A stretch of DNA of 18,100 bases, from contig JAHNZQ020000181.1 of the NCBI GenBank assembly GCA_019155205.2, forward strand, positions 2,997,369-3,015,468, written 5' to 3'. This document shows positions 1-8,404 of this stretch, piece by piece (position 1 is the first letter of the stretch; each line of letters starts with the position of its first letter). A program made the position numbers and the translations under genes. The stretch comes from Gracilaria vermiculophylla (taxonomy: Eukaryota; Rhodophyta; Florideophyceae; Gracilariales; Gracilariaceae). Under the pieces are notes generated by a model, which saw only the letters and a list, made by a program, of their open reading frames with translations, had not been told where the DNA came from and made no database searches.

Positions 1-435
1 GTCGTCACGGCTATTTCTTTACTATTTCTTTTGCCTATTATAGGTTTCTTCCGTCATACGGCTTCTGTTTCTCTGCCCTGTAATACAGGTTGGCCCCCAT
101 CATATAGGGATCTGATTTCCCACTCTCGCGAGTCTGCGCTCTGCAAGTGCGGCTTGTTTGTTGATCATTTGTCCCACAACCGTTGGGCTGGGTACTGTGC
201 TACCACCTCTTGTGGATTCTCCGACGAAGTCGGCTTGCTTGGCCGGTTCTTACCCTCTGACTGCACGCCCAGTACGGGGTCGCCCGGATTTACACCCGGC
301 TCGTGTCGACCCTATCAGAGGGCTCTCTCGCTGTGCCACCTCTCATTGAGAGCAAGCTTGAACACCTTGGTGGTGCTTCCACGACGCGGCTCGTGTCTGT
401 GCCACGTTCGTAGTTTGCACTACAATGAGAAGTAA
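1..435 (+). other. Open frame running in from the left window edge, doubtful coding
   Basis: The frame starting at base 1 has no stop until 433-435, about 144 codons, so this could be the 3' end of a gene that begins outside the window. The translation is rich in Cys, Ser, Leu and Arg and I recognise no family. There is no credible internal start; the first ATG-like start would be a TTG at 31. The stretch also holds many short inverted repeats, for example CCTGT/ACAGG at 77-89, CCGAC/GTCGG at 221-233 and CTCTC/GAGAG at 340-352. Each of these is within chance expectation. Alternatives are a transposon remnant or a non-coding transcript. I would not annotate a protein here without transcript support. 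Confidence 0.2.
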
Positions 436-3400
436 ATATACAATAGGGTGTATCTAATACTTTACATGTTTCTGTTTATAGTTATTACTGTACTCTCTGT
501 CTCGTCTTGAATTTTATTTTGCTGTTGAGCCTTTTTCCCTCCACTACGCTACCATCGGTCTTATTTTGCTCTCTATTTGCCCTTCGTTTTTCTACTTTTG
601 GGTTCTCCTATACTTAGACCCATCTCTATCCACCTCTTTTTTTCTCAAACCTTCCAAATATATCTAGCTGCTTTCCCCAGAGATACGCATGCCTTGAATG
701 TGCTTGGAAGACTCATACTTTGAGACAAATTCTCCACGGGAGAAAGGTCTCGAACGATTCGAGAGACAGCCTGTCCAGGTTTTTTATACAAAACAATCCT
801 AGAAATATTCGTCATATGTCGGGAACCAATATTGACCATGATCACAAAAAACGTCTGAGGACATTTTCTCAAGAATTGCATGCAATAAGCGTTCTGGAGA
901 AATTCAATATGATGTTTAGCAGTGACGTAGAAACACCATTTGGAGCATTTATAAATGTATTTTAAAATAGTCGTGAAAAAGGGCTTTCTGTGAAACGTTT
1001 GCGAGACCGAGTATATGTTGTGTTACTCATGTATTTAATTGTCGGAGCAAAACTCGACCACGCATTTGGCGCAGTTATTTTAAATTGAATTTTTGAAACG
1101 CATTTTATGGATCACTGGAAGGTTTGCAAAACGGCAGTGCATGATGTACAGAAATCAAAGAGATAGTAACTTCTGTATCAAAAAGAGTAAGAGTTTTGCA
1201 CTAAGGAATTTCTATGTTCAAGCATGTAAAGCAGAGAATGATGGGAATATTGACTACTGTTTTGACAGAAAATGTGACAGCCGATCTCTCTACCAAATCT
1301 GTATCAATAGCAAAGCTTTGAGAATATATGGAAAATAAAAGACTCTAACAGATAGTGAGTTGACAGAGGGTGTCATAAAAAGCTCTGGCAGCTTTTTGAA
1401 AATATCTCGAAACTTCTACTTGGAAAGTTTTCGAACTTTTTAGAAAAGAACATGATTTGCAGTGTTATTAATATTTTGATAGAAAACATGTAGAAAATGT
1501 ATGTTTTAGTAGAAATGCGGTTGTCTACTATATAAGAAAGAATATTGCATCGCCATTGACGAAAAACACACGTCAAGCCAAGGGTTTAAGAGTAAAATCA
1601 AGATAGCGCTTATTAAAGTAAAGTCTATCAAAGCGCTGCACCTCTAATGCATATCGTACATTCGTCTCTCGTTTTAAATCGAAGAATTCGTTTCCCTCGC
1701 AGTATTGCTTAGAATAAACAGCTCTCCGTTGATCTTGAAAATTAGAAAATCGTTTGTTTGTTTAGAAACCTACACACGTTTGAGATCGTTCAAATGGTCA
1801 AAGAAGTTACTGATGGTTTGGAAGGCAAGGACTTTAAATGTGTTCTACGAGGGGGTGCTTTAAATGAGAACAATGCTTACAATTCTAACACATACCGTCG
1901 AAAAACGCTCTGAAGCTTGTTTCGCGCTTCGCTCAAAGTGAAAACGAGCTATTTCTGAGAATCGCGACGCACAGTTTGTCTCGTGCTGAGAAACACCGGG
2001 CAACGTTCAGCCTTTGAAAAGACGCGAGGATCGCGACAGTTGTCCTGCTCTTTGGATTAGTGGAATGATAGTCTGTGTGGTAGTTTTGGTTGGCATGCGT
2101 GCAAAAGCGGCGGATCAACGAGCGGGAAAAAGCAAAAATCGTTGCGCCCCGAGAAAATTACAGCAGCAGCAGCTATGGCAAGGCACTTGTGCCACCAAAA
2201 GAACGAGAGCAAAGGTTGCCTGTTTTGGTTGTGTGTGTTGCTGAGGTCGGGGGTCCTCGAGTTGGATCAGCCACCTGCCGGTCGTTCTGGTTTATTGGGC
2301 TCTCGGAGGCCCTCCTATAGGACTTGTGAGTTTCTACGAACATGTACTACCTAGGATGCGTATTCTAAAGCTCTAAAAGGGGTAACAGTCCAGCTAGTGT
2401 AGTCCGCTCTGATTGCATATGAATGCGGAGGTTGTCCGTTGGACAAGTAATTTAATGTGCCTGATTGCGTGCACATCGCCACTTAAAGTAGTGCCTCCCT
2501 CCTTGCTCGAAACAAGGCACGACATCTCAATCTTGGGGTCCTGCGGCGGCGACCGGCGGATGCTCGCGTCTGATCGGCGGCATATGCCACGATGCACCGC
2601 TTCCGCAAACAGCGTATTGGCTTGACTGAAGAGTACGTAAAAAGGCTGAAGGCAAAAATTATGAGCCAGCGTCCGAACCTCGTAACAACTCGCTAAATGA
2701 AAGCCATTTTAAACTGGTCACACACAGGCAAGTTGAAAATAACTTTTAAAATTGAATTGGAAATTTTAAATTTCGGAAAATGGTTCTTGATGAGTATTGT
2801 CTGTGATTCACGGGGAAAAAGAAAAAGACAAAATCTATTATTTGTAGCTTTATAAAAATATTCGTGTTCATTTTACATTACCACACTAATAGAGAACAAG
2901 GAATCGGGGACGTATGGATGATATTGTACAGGTTTGGACGCGTCTGCTCGCTGACAACGTTAGTGGGCTAGATCGAAAAGGATAGCTGTAATTGCGGTGC
3001 TGGTTAATGAATATTGACGAGTTTTGATTGGAAAATGTAAAACAATTCAGATTGCGCATCAGTTTTGTGCTTGAACAAATGAAGAGAAGATCGGCCGGGA
3101 GAAAGCGCGCACAGCAGAAACGCGTTGATTTACACTCGTCTTTGACGGTGTGCGCGCTTGTTTGGCACATCAACCGGCTGCGGGGAAGTGAACGGAAGCG
3201 CCTGGCACAGCGCGCGCCCCGGAATCGTCGCTTGCACCGCGCGTTGAATGCCGCTGCTCGCGTTGTGTGATTTTGGCGAATCGGCTGCAACGCCCCCCGC
3301 TGCAGAGCATGTCATGCGAGCAGAATGTTCTCGACCGTGGAATGGACAGTCTGCATGTGCTCGTACATTACGCAGTTGGTGCTGACGATTGGTTGCTGCC

Positions 3401-4114
3401 GCACAGCACCCATTCGCACTAACCGTTTCTCGTGCGTCTCATCGCTCAAACGCGGCCGAGTCGCGTGCAAGGCTCTGGTACGGTGAGTGTCTCAACGGCT
3501 GCGGCGGCGGGTAGCCGCCGTGACTGGCTTGCCGTTTGTAGCGAGCCGATGCCGCACGCAAACCGTTGGCGATGTTTTCGTGGATGCCACTTTCTTTTTT
3601 TTTTTTTTTTTAATGTCAACACCGATGGGCGGAGGTACGGTCGCAATTGTGCTTATGAGAGCGCAAAAGACGGCGGTTGGGATGTAAAGGGTTACTCGCT
3701 TGTCCCAAAAGCGAGGGAGAGCCTGTATGATTGCTTTTTCGAGCTGTCCCTGAGAGTGCTGTTTGTACAGCAGTTTATGGGCCGCTGACAGTGGCTGAGT
3801 AGAAATCAATTCAAGCGTCACGGCTCTCGAGAGATGTACAGACCTTGGTATGAGCATCTTTTGTGTTGGAAACTAGGTCGGAGGTGACATCTGATTCCAT
3901 GTCCGTGGCTCTTCGGATGGCGTTTGAACCCTCCACGAACACAGTTCGAATCAGAACGCGAGACTTGGTGAATGCTTCATTTATGGATTACAAAACTAGG
4001 AATGAAACATCCCGAAAACTATATACAGATACAAACGCGCCACGAACTATCGGGACTAAGAAAAAGGGGTGGATGGATGGGCGGGGGGAGCGATATGTGC
4101 GTCCACGGTGGATG
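436..4114. other. Gene-poor intergenic DNA, partly AT-rich
   Basis: I see no recognisable gene in these 3.7 kb. Open frames are short (at most about 120 codons), occur on both strands in the same places and match no family. About 440-3050 is AT-rich compared with the rest of the window, and GC content rises again from about 3050. Small features are a CAG run near 2161-2172, a 17 bp T-run at 3595-3611 and several short hairpins (748-764, 1377-1397, 2432-2446). The right end must hold the 3' flank of the LPMO-like gene, which terminates at 4115 on the minus strand. A degenerate transposon, spliced small exons or non-coding RNAs could be hidden here. Confidence 0.5.
3595..3611 (+). repeat. Poly-T tract (17 bp)
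   Basis: This is an uninterrupted run of 17 T on the plus strand, preceded by TTTC, in otherwise mixed sequence. It could be the tail scar of an old retroposed insert read on the minus strand (a poly-A), or simply a mononucleotide microsatellite. I see no target-site duplication. Confidence 0.8.
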
Positions 4115-5425
4115 TTATCTCTTGACGAAAGTAACATCCGCCTTGTGCCATTCGCGATTGCAATACGCGGCGATGCGCACGGGCTTGTTCAGGGGAACGT
4201 CCTTCCAATACATTCGCCACACATTGCCTTCCATGAAGTAAGGCGCCTTCCTGGAAATGTTCATCTTCTTGCCGTTGAGATAAAATTGAATGCCGGGTGT
4301 CTTGACGCCGTCGACCAGTTGCGCCTCGACCTTGATGCCATCGTACATGCCAATGTTGATCACTGCGCCGTCAACAAGCTCCCTTAACGGCTTGAGATTG
4401 GCCCACAGCATGAGCTTGGACAGGCTGCGGCGCGCCCACGGCGTGGGCACCGGGCTGGGCAGGCTGGTCCTCGGCGCGCTCCTGGCCCTCACCACGGTGT
4501 CGATGGCGATGTCGGCGCACTGAATGTACTCCTCCGGGAACAGCTTGCCGCCGCACGGTGGCTGTATGCGCGTGACGCCGCCCTTGGCGCCGCCCTGGCC
4601 GCGGCAGGTGCCCCACGCCGGTCTGTCGCCGCTGTCAAAGTAGTCGAGCACGCCCGGCGGGTTGCACGTGTTGGCGGCGACCCAGTACCACTGCAGCACG
4701 CAGTGCTCGCAGTGAAAGTGGTTGGGCAGCTTGAACGTGGCGTAGTTGGGGCGGTAGTCGTTCCAGCGGCCGCGCGAGTCGCACGGCATGTACCAGCGGC
4801 CCGGGTAGCGGCGGTCGATGGGCCCGCAGTGCGGCGACTTGCCGCTCTCGCACACGGGGTTGTACGCGCGGTGCAGCTGGACGCAGGCGCCGGAGAGGAA
4901 GCAGCGGCGGCCGATCTCGCCGCCGCACTTGGACGGGTCGCACAGGTGCACCTCCATGAAGCCATTGTGGTGCGTGACGATGGAGGTTCCGATGCCGATG
5001 ACGCTGCCCTGCGAATAGCGCGCGACGATCTTGGCGCCGTAGTAGTACTTGCCGCCGCGCAGATGGTGCTGAGGGCCGTTGACGGCGTCGCCGCACACGC
5101 CGGCGCGCCAGCGGAAGTCGGGGCGGTACGGGTCGTACGGGGTCCAGCCGCGCTTGCCGGCGGCGGTGACCTGGCTGTGAAGGGCGGCGCCCAGGGAGCC
5201 GTGCTTGTCGCCGGCCGGGAAGTGAAGCCAGTAGTCCTTGGGCGCTTTCTCGTCGAAGGAGTAGGGCATGTACGGCATGCGGGTGAGTGCGCCGCGCTGG
5301 TTGGGGTGGTTCATGCAGCCGTGGGCGCGTGCGGGGGCGAGCAGGCAGGCCAGCAGCGCGAGGGCGGCGGCGGCGGCGGCAGCGGCGGCGGCGGCGGGGC
5401 AGGGGGGGAAGGGAGTGGTGGCCAT
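4115..5425 (-). CDS. Secreted AA15-type lytic polysaccharide monooxygenase-like protein
   Basis: This 436-residue protein is predicted to be a secreted copper enzyme that oxidatively cleaves a polysaccharide such as cellulose or chitin; the substrate is not readable from sequence. Residues 1-34 are a signal peptide: an 11-Ala run (11-21), then LALLACLLAPARA. Cleavage after Ala34 would expose His35 (HGCMNHP), as the LPMO histidine brace requires. The second brace His is probably His153 in THHNGFMEVHLC, and Tyr300 in EEYIQCADIAI is a candidate axial residue. Other AA15 hallmarks are AGVCGD (108-113), GGKYYYGAKIVARYSQG (124-140) and CEHCVLQW (239-246). The catalytic part (35-310) is longer than typical AA15 domains because of Cys-rich insertions around 163-230 and 254-291. 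Residues 340-436 form a further, probably beta-rich domain with one NIS sequon. The start is chosen for its GCCGCCATGG context and the signal peptide; the frame stays open upstream to 5875 but that part is low-complexity Arg-rich translation. Family assignment is fairly sure; activity is inferred. Confidence 0.82.
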   Translation of the reverse strand: MATTPFPPCPAAAAAAAAAAALALLACLLAPARAHGCMNHPNQRGALTRMPYMPYSFDEKAPKDYWLHFPAGDKHGSLGAALHSQVTAAGKRGWTPYDPYRPDFRWRAGVCGDAVNGPQHHLRGGKYYYGAKIVARYSQGSVIGIGTSIVTHHNGFMEVHLCDPSKCGGEIGRRCFLSGACVQLHRAYNPVCESGKSPHCGPIDRRYPGRWYMPCDSRGRWNDYRPNYATFKLPNHFHCEHCVLQWYWVAANTCNPPGVLDYFDSGDRPAWGTCRGQGGAKGGVTRIQPPCGGKLFPEEYIQCADIAIDTVVRARSAPRTSLPSPVPTPWARRSLSKLMLWANLKPLRELVDGAVINIGMYDGIKVEAQLVDGVKTPGIQFYLNGKKMNISRKAPYFMEGNVWRMYWKDVPLNKPVRIAAYCNREWHKADVTFVKR

Positions 5426-5980
5426 GGCGGCGGGGGAGCGTGGCTGGCGTGGAGGGCGGTACGGGGGTGCGGGCGGCGGCGGGGAAGGCAACTGAGTGGG
5501 GACAATGCACATGTGGTGGCTGATGTACGGAGGGAGGAGGACGGAATACAGCGCTTTCCAAGTCTGCGGTTGGGATGGCGCAGCGCCTCCCCACGTAGAG
5601 CGCGTGACGGCGCACAACGTGGCGGCACGCTCGCACCGCTCGCACGTGCATTTGGAAACGGCCAGTAGGCGCGCGTGGCAGTACGTGGCGCGCCAGCGCG
5701 CAGCGCGTCTAAAAATATTGGGGCGAATACGAGACTGGGCGGTCACGCGTGCGTCGGCGCACGTGGCCACGGCGCGCGGCGTGGAGCGCGTGGCGCGCGT
5801 GCCACGCGTGATTGGGCGCGCGCGGAGGCGGCGCGTGTGGGCAACGGCGTTCGTGTGCAAACGGCAGCGTGGCACGACTTACACAGCGCCCATGGCGCAG
5901 GGCGCGCCGCCGCCGCCAGCCAGGCAGTGCGCACACAGAGCAGTGAAGCGGCGCAAAGTAGGCGTCGCACCGTGTGCACT

Positions 5981-6135
5981 TGTACAGGTGGCGCGCAGCG
6001 TGTGGTGGCGCGCAGATGGCGCGCATAGGTGTAAGGCGAAGCGGCGGTGAGCCGTGCGTGGCCACGCGGCCGCCGTGTACAGGTGGCGCGCAGCGCGTGG
6101 TGGCGCGCAGATGGTGAGCCGTGCGTGCCACGCGG
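5981..6135. repeat. Imperfect duplication: 39 bp direct repeat plus a 23-24 bp partner
   Basis: A 39 bp segment at 5981-6019 recurs at 6076-6114 with one mismatch (T/C at its 20th base). A second segment beginning GGTGAGCCGTGCGTG at 6046-6069 recurs at 6113-6135 with one G missing. In the right copy the two segments abut (sharing two bases), while in the left copy 26 bp separate them. The array is therefore a tandem duplication altered by an indel. It lies between the MYB stop and the LPMO promoter; no coding role is seen. Confidence 0.85.
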
Positions 6136-6172
6136 TCGGCATGCGTGGCGTCGGGCGCAGAGGCCTGGCGGC

Positions 6173-6196
6173 GGCGTCGGCGTCGGCGTCGGCGTC
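6173..6196. repeat. GGCGTC hexamer run (4 copies)
   Basis: Four perfect tandem GGCGTC units lie 7 bp beyond the MYB stop codon (TGA on the minus strand at 6206-6204). If the units once extended into the frame, they could alter the protein end, but as read they sit in the 3' flank. Confidence 0.9.
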
Positions 6197-6203
6197 GGCG
6201 CGG

Positions 6204-7958
6204 TCACTTGGGCGTGAGAAAGTCCTCGCCGGCTGACAGCCACAGCACGTCGTCGTGGCACAGCTCGTCCACGCTGCTGATCTCGCCGCCGCTGCGCGTG
6301 AACACCCTGCGGAACTGCGGCGCGACGCGCAGCTTGCGCGCCGCCGTGTCGAACAGCTGCCGCAGCGTGTCCGGCACCACCAGCGCCATGCCGCCGCCCG
6401 CGCGCCCGTTCACGTGCACCGTCACGCGCACGCGCGGCGGCGGCGGAGGCGCCGCCGCAATCACCGCCGCCGCCGCCGCCGCCGCCGCCGTCGCCCCCCC
6501 CACCCTCCCCGGCGCCAGCAGCTGCGGCAGCAGCGTTGCGTAGTGGAACGCCGCCGGCGCAATCGGCCCCGTGCGCAGCCCCATCCCCGTCGGCGCCGGC
6601 GCAATCACAGTCGCCTTCCGCACCGCCCCCGCCGCCGCACCCACCCCCCCCGCAGCCGCCGCCGACGGTGCCGCCGCGCCCGCGGCCGCCGTCGCCCCCG
6701 CCGCCCCCGCCGCCCCCGCCCCAGCGCACTGCCACGCAAGCGCCTTGTGCTCCTCCGCCGCGTCGTCAATGTCGTGGATGCTCCTCTTCTTGCGCTCAGA
6801 CTCCGACTTGGCCTGCCGCAGAAAGTACTTCTGCGCGTGCGACTGGCACTGGTTGGCGGTGCGCGATCCCACCTCGTCCGCGATCTGCTTCCACTTGCCC
6901 TTGCCGAGCCGCCGCATGGCGCGCAGGAACGTGCGGTGCTCCTGCGGCGTCCACGACCGCTTGAAGCGCGCGCGCTGCGGCGGCACCGACATGTTCACCA
7001 CCCCCGCGCCGCTGCGCCTGCCACGCGCGCGCGCGCGCGCCGGCGCCGCCGCTGCCGGCGCCGCCGCTGCCGCCGGCGCCGGCGCCGGCGCCGGCGCCGC
7101 TGCTGCTCCCGCCGCGGGCGCCGCGGGTGCCGCCGCCGCTCCGCCGCGCGCCGTGCGCGCGCGCTTCTGCGCGCCATGGAAGGGGCATGTGCCGATGCGG
7201 CCGCACAGCCGCCCGCGCTGGTTGGCCACGCCGCACACGCGGTAGCCGCGGTTGTTGAACGGTTCCCCGTTGACGAACACCACGTCGTGCGGCTTGAGGC
7301 GCGCGCCCGCCGCCGGCGCGGGTGGCAGCGCTGGCGCTGGCGCTGCTGTTGCGGGCGCTGCTGGTGTTGGTGTCGGCGCCAGTGGCGGCGCGGCGGCGCG
7401 CGCCTGCTCTCGCGCCGCCGATGACGACGGCGCGCGCGTTGGCGCGGGTGGTGGCGCTGGCGCGGGTGGTGGCGCTGGCGCGGGTGGTGGCGCTGGCGGT
7501 GCCGCAAGCGATGGTGGTGATGGCGCTGGAGCGGTATTGGAGGCGAGCGCTGCCTGCGCGGCGGCTTCGGGCTTCACGGCGGCGGCGAGTGCAGAATGCG
7601 GTGCGGGCGCGGGCGCAGGCGCGTGCGCGGGCACGGGCGCGAGCGCAGGCCTAGCGGAGGCCGGCTGCGACGCTGGCGGCGGGCCATCTGGAGCGGGCGG
7701 CCGCTGGACAGCGATGGGCGCGTGGCAGGACGCGGCGGGCCGCGAGGCTGCAGGCGGTGCTGCGGCGGGGGCGGCGGGGGCGGCGGGCCGCGGGGGCCCG
7801 TCTTGCGCGGGCACCCGATTGACGGCGACGGGCGGCTCGCGGGAAGCAGCGGGCCGCAAGACGGCGACGGCGGCGGCGGCGGCAGCGGCGGCGCGTGGTG
7901 GCGGCAGCGTCGGCGGAGGGAGCGGGGGAGCGGCGTGGTTCGGTGGAGAAGACGACAT
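6204..7958 (-). CDS. MYB-SHAQKYF regulator with Cys/His motif and C-terminal KHA/doublecortin-like domain
   Basis: This 584-residue protein is a predicted nuclear DNA-binding regulator. Residues 1 to about 215 are Ala/Pro-rich low complexity, including three copies of a 6-residue Pro/Ala repeat encoded by an 18 bp repeat. Around 222-265 lies a compact module with the spacing C-x9-C-x5-C-x2-H (Cys242, Cys252, Cys258, His261; ends CPFHG), a plausible zinc-binding knuckle. A single MYB repeat of the 1R/SHAQKYF class occupies about 332-381: Trp336 (SWTPQEH), Trp356 (GKGKWKQIADE) and SHAQKYF at 373-379. A basic segment (SERKKRS) follows. The last 77 residues (508-584) resemble the KHA domain of KCTD9 and plant K+ channels, or doublecortin: a VNG turn, VPDTLRQLFDTAARKL, then GGEI and DDVLWLSAGEDF. 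The start is chosen for its CCCGCCATGT context; the frame continues upstream only through a minisatellite and is unlikely to be coding there. MYB class is certain; target genes and the role of the C-terminal domain are unknown. Confidence 0.87.
   Translation of the reverse strand: MSSSPPNHAAPPLPPPTLPPPRAAAAAAAAVAVLRPAASREPPVAVNRVPAQDGPPRPAAPAAPAAAPPAASRPAASCHAPIAVQRPPAPDGPPPASQPASARPALAPVPAHAPAPAPAPHSALAAAVKPEAAAQAALASNTAPAPSPPSLAAPPAPPPAPAPPPAPAPPPAPTRAPSSSAAREQARAAAPPLAPTPTPAAPATAAPAPALPPAPAAGARLKPHDVVFVNGEPFNNRGYRVCGVANQRGRLCGRIGTCPFHGAQKRARTARGGAAAAPAAPAAGAAAAPAPAPAPAAAAAPAAAAPARARARGRRSGAGVVNMSVPPQRARFKRSWTPQEHRTFLRAMRRLGKGKWKQIADEVGSRTANQCQSHAQKYFLRQAKSESERKKRSIHDIDDAAEEHKALAWQCAGAGAAGAAGATAAAGAAAPSAAAAGGVGAAAGAVRKATVIAPAPTGMGLRTGPIAPAAFHYATLLPQLLAPGRVGGATAAAAAAAAVIAAAPPPPPRVRVTVHVNGRAGGGMALVVPDTLRQLFDTAARKLRVAPQFRRVFTRSGGEISSVDELCHDDVLWLSAGEDFLTPK
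7441..7494 (-). repeat. 18 bp coding repeat, three perfect copies
   Basis: The unit GGCGCGGGTGGTGGCGCT (plus strand) is repeated three times head to tail inside the N-terminal Ala/Pro-rich part of the MYB gene. It encodes a Pro/Ala hexapeptide repeat. The identical copies suggest a recent expansion, and the length may vary between strains without shifting the frame. Confidence 0.95.
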
Positions 7959-8404
7959 GGCGGGGCGCGCGCTGCGGGCGGCGGAGCGCGGCGTGCGCCG
8001 GCGCCATCTGGCGCGCCCAAGTTGACTGACGCGCGGCAGTCGTTTTGCCGCGCCGCGCGCGCGCATTGGCTGCTCCCTGCGGATCGCCGAGCCGGTTGGA
8101 GAGCCGGTTGGAGAGCCGGTGGGGGAGCCGGTTGGGGAGCCGGTTAGGGAGCCGGTTAGGGAGCCGGTTGGGGAGCCGGTTGGGGAGCCGGTTGGGGAGC
8201 CGGTTGGGGAGCCGGTTGGGGAGCCGGTTGGGGAGCCGGTTAGGGAGCCGGTCGGGGAGCCAGTTGGTTGGGGAGCCGCTTGCGCAGCGCGGCAGCGGCG
8301 GCAATGGAAAGCGGCGCCGGAAAGCGCGGCGCACCGTCGATCGGCGACGCGGTGCGGCAGCGTGGAGCGGCCGAGCTCGCGCCAACGCTGCACGCCTCAC
8401 CGCC
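7959..8404. promoter_or_regulatory. Probable bidirectional promoter between the MYB regulator and UGGT
   Basis: The two start codons face away from each other across 446 bp, so both promoters and 5' leaders must fit here. The interval is GC-rich and I see no TATA box or CCAAT box. Forty percent of it is the 12 bp minisatellite (separate entry). The open frames that cross it on both strands are caused by the repeat period being a multiple of three. Confidence 0.5.
8089..8268. repeat. 12 bp minisatellite, about 15 copies
   Basis: Head-to-tail copies of GAGCCGGTTGGG run from 8089 to 8268. Seven copies match this consensus exactly (8125, six from 8161 to 8232). Variants end in GGTTGGA (8089, 8101), GGTTAGG (8137, 8149, 8233), GGTGGGG (8113) and GGTCGGG (8245), and the last unit (8257) is degenerate. 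Most units contain CGGTTG or CGGTTA, which fits the MYB core CNGTTR. The array is in the shared 5' region of two divergent genes. It translates as PTGS repeats on the minus strand and GEPV or RLGS repeats on the plus strand, but I do not regard these as protein. Confidence 0.95.

Larger units (their letters stand above)
5426..6203. promoter_or_regulatory. 5' flank of the LPMO-like gene and 3' flank of the MYB gene
   Basis: This 778 bp stretch separates two minus-strand genes, so it must contain the end of the MYB transcript and the promoter of the LPMO-like gene. It is very GC-rich. The one clear AT-rich island is TAAAAATATTGG at 5710-5721, which on the minus strand reads CCAATATTTTTA, about 290 bp upstream of the ATG. 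It resembles a CCAAT box fused to a TATA-like element and is the best core-promoter candidate. The part nearest the MYB gene holds an imperfect duplication and a GGCGTC hexamer run (separate entries). No convincing polyadenylation signal is visible for the MYB gene. Confidence 0.4.

Noticed and set aside
1377..1397. Terminator-like hairpin AAAAAGCT/AGCTTTTT
   Set aside because: The 8 bp stem followed by T looks like a bacterial terminator, but no gene ends here, the context is eukaryotic, and such stems are expected by chance in AT-rich DNA.
3432..3857. Overlapping frames of about 120 codons on both strands
   Set aside because: They cross the poly-T tract (giving runs of Phe or Lys), show no family and overlap each other antisense.
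3944..3952. tRNA B-box-like GTTCGAATC
   Set aside because: The surrounding bases do not fold into a cloverleaf: no acceptor stem, D-arm or A box at suitable spacing.
5426..5875. N-terminal extension of the LPMO-like protein by 150 codons
   Set aside because: The Arg/Ala-rich translation would place the signal peptide internally and prevent exposure of His35.
6255..7424. 389-codon plus-strand frame opposite the MYB gene, with further frames such as 7252-8025
   Set aside because: The translations are Arg- or Ala/Gly-rich low complexity antisense to a protein with clear domains. GC-rich DNA has few stops in any frame.
8089..8268. CRISPR-like array
   Set aside because: The 12 bp units are head to tail with no spacers, and the window is eukaryotic.
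7959..8393. N-terminal extension of the MYB protein by 145 codons
   Set aside because: It consists mainly of PTGS repeats from the 12 bp array, kept open only because 12 is a multiple of 3. The ATG at 7958 has a good context.
8045..8404. N-terminal extension of UGGT by 120 codons
   Set aside because: It would translate the minisatellite (RLGS repeats) and bury the signal peptide, which starts right after the ATG at 8405.
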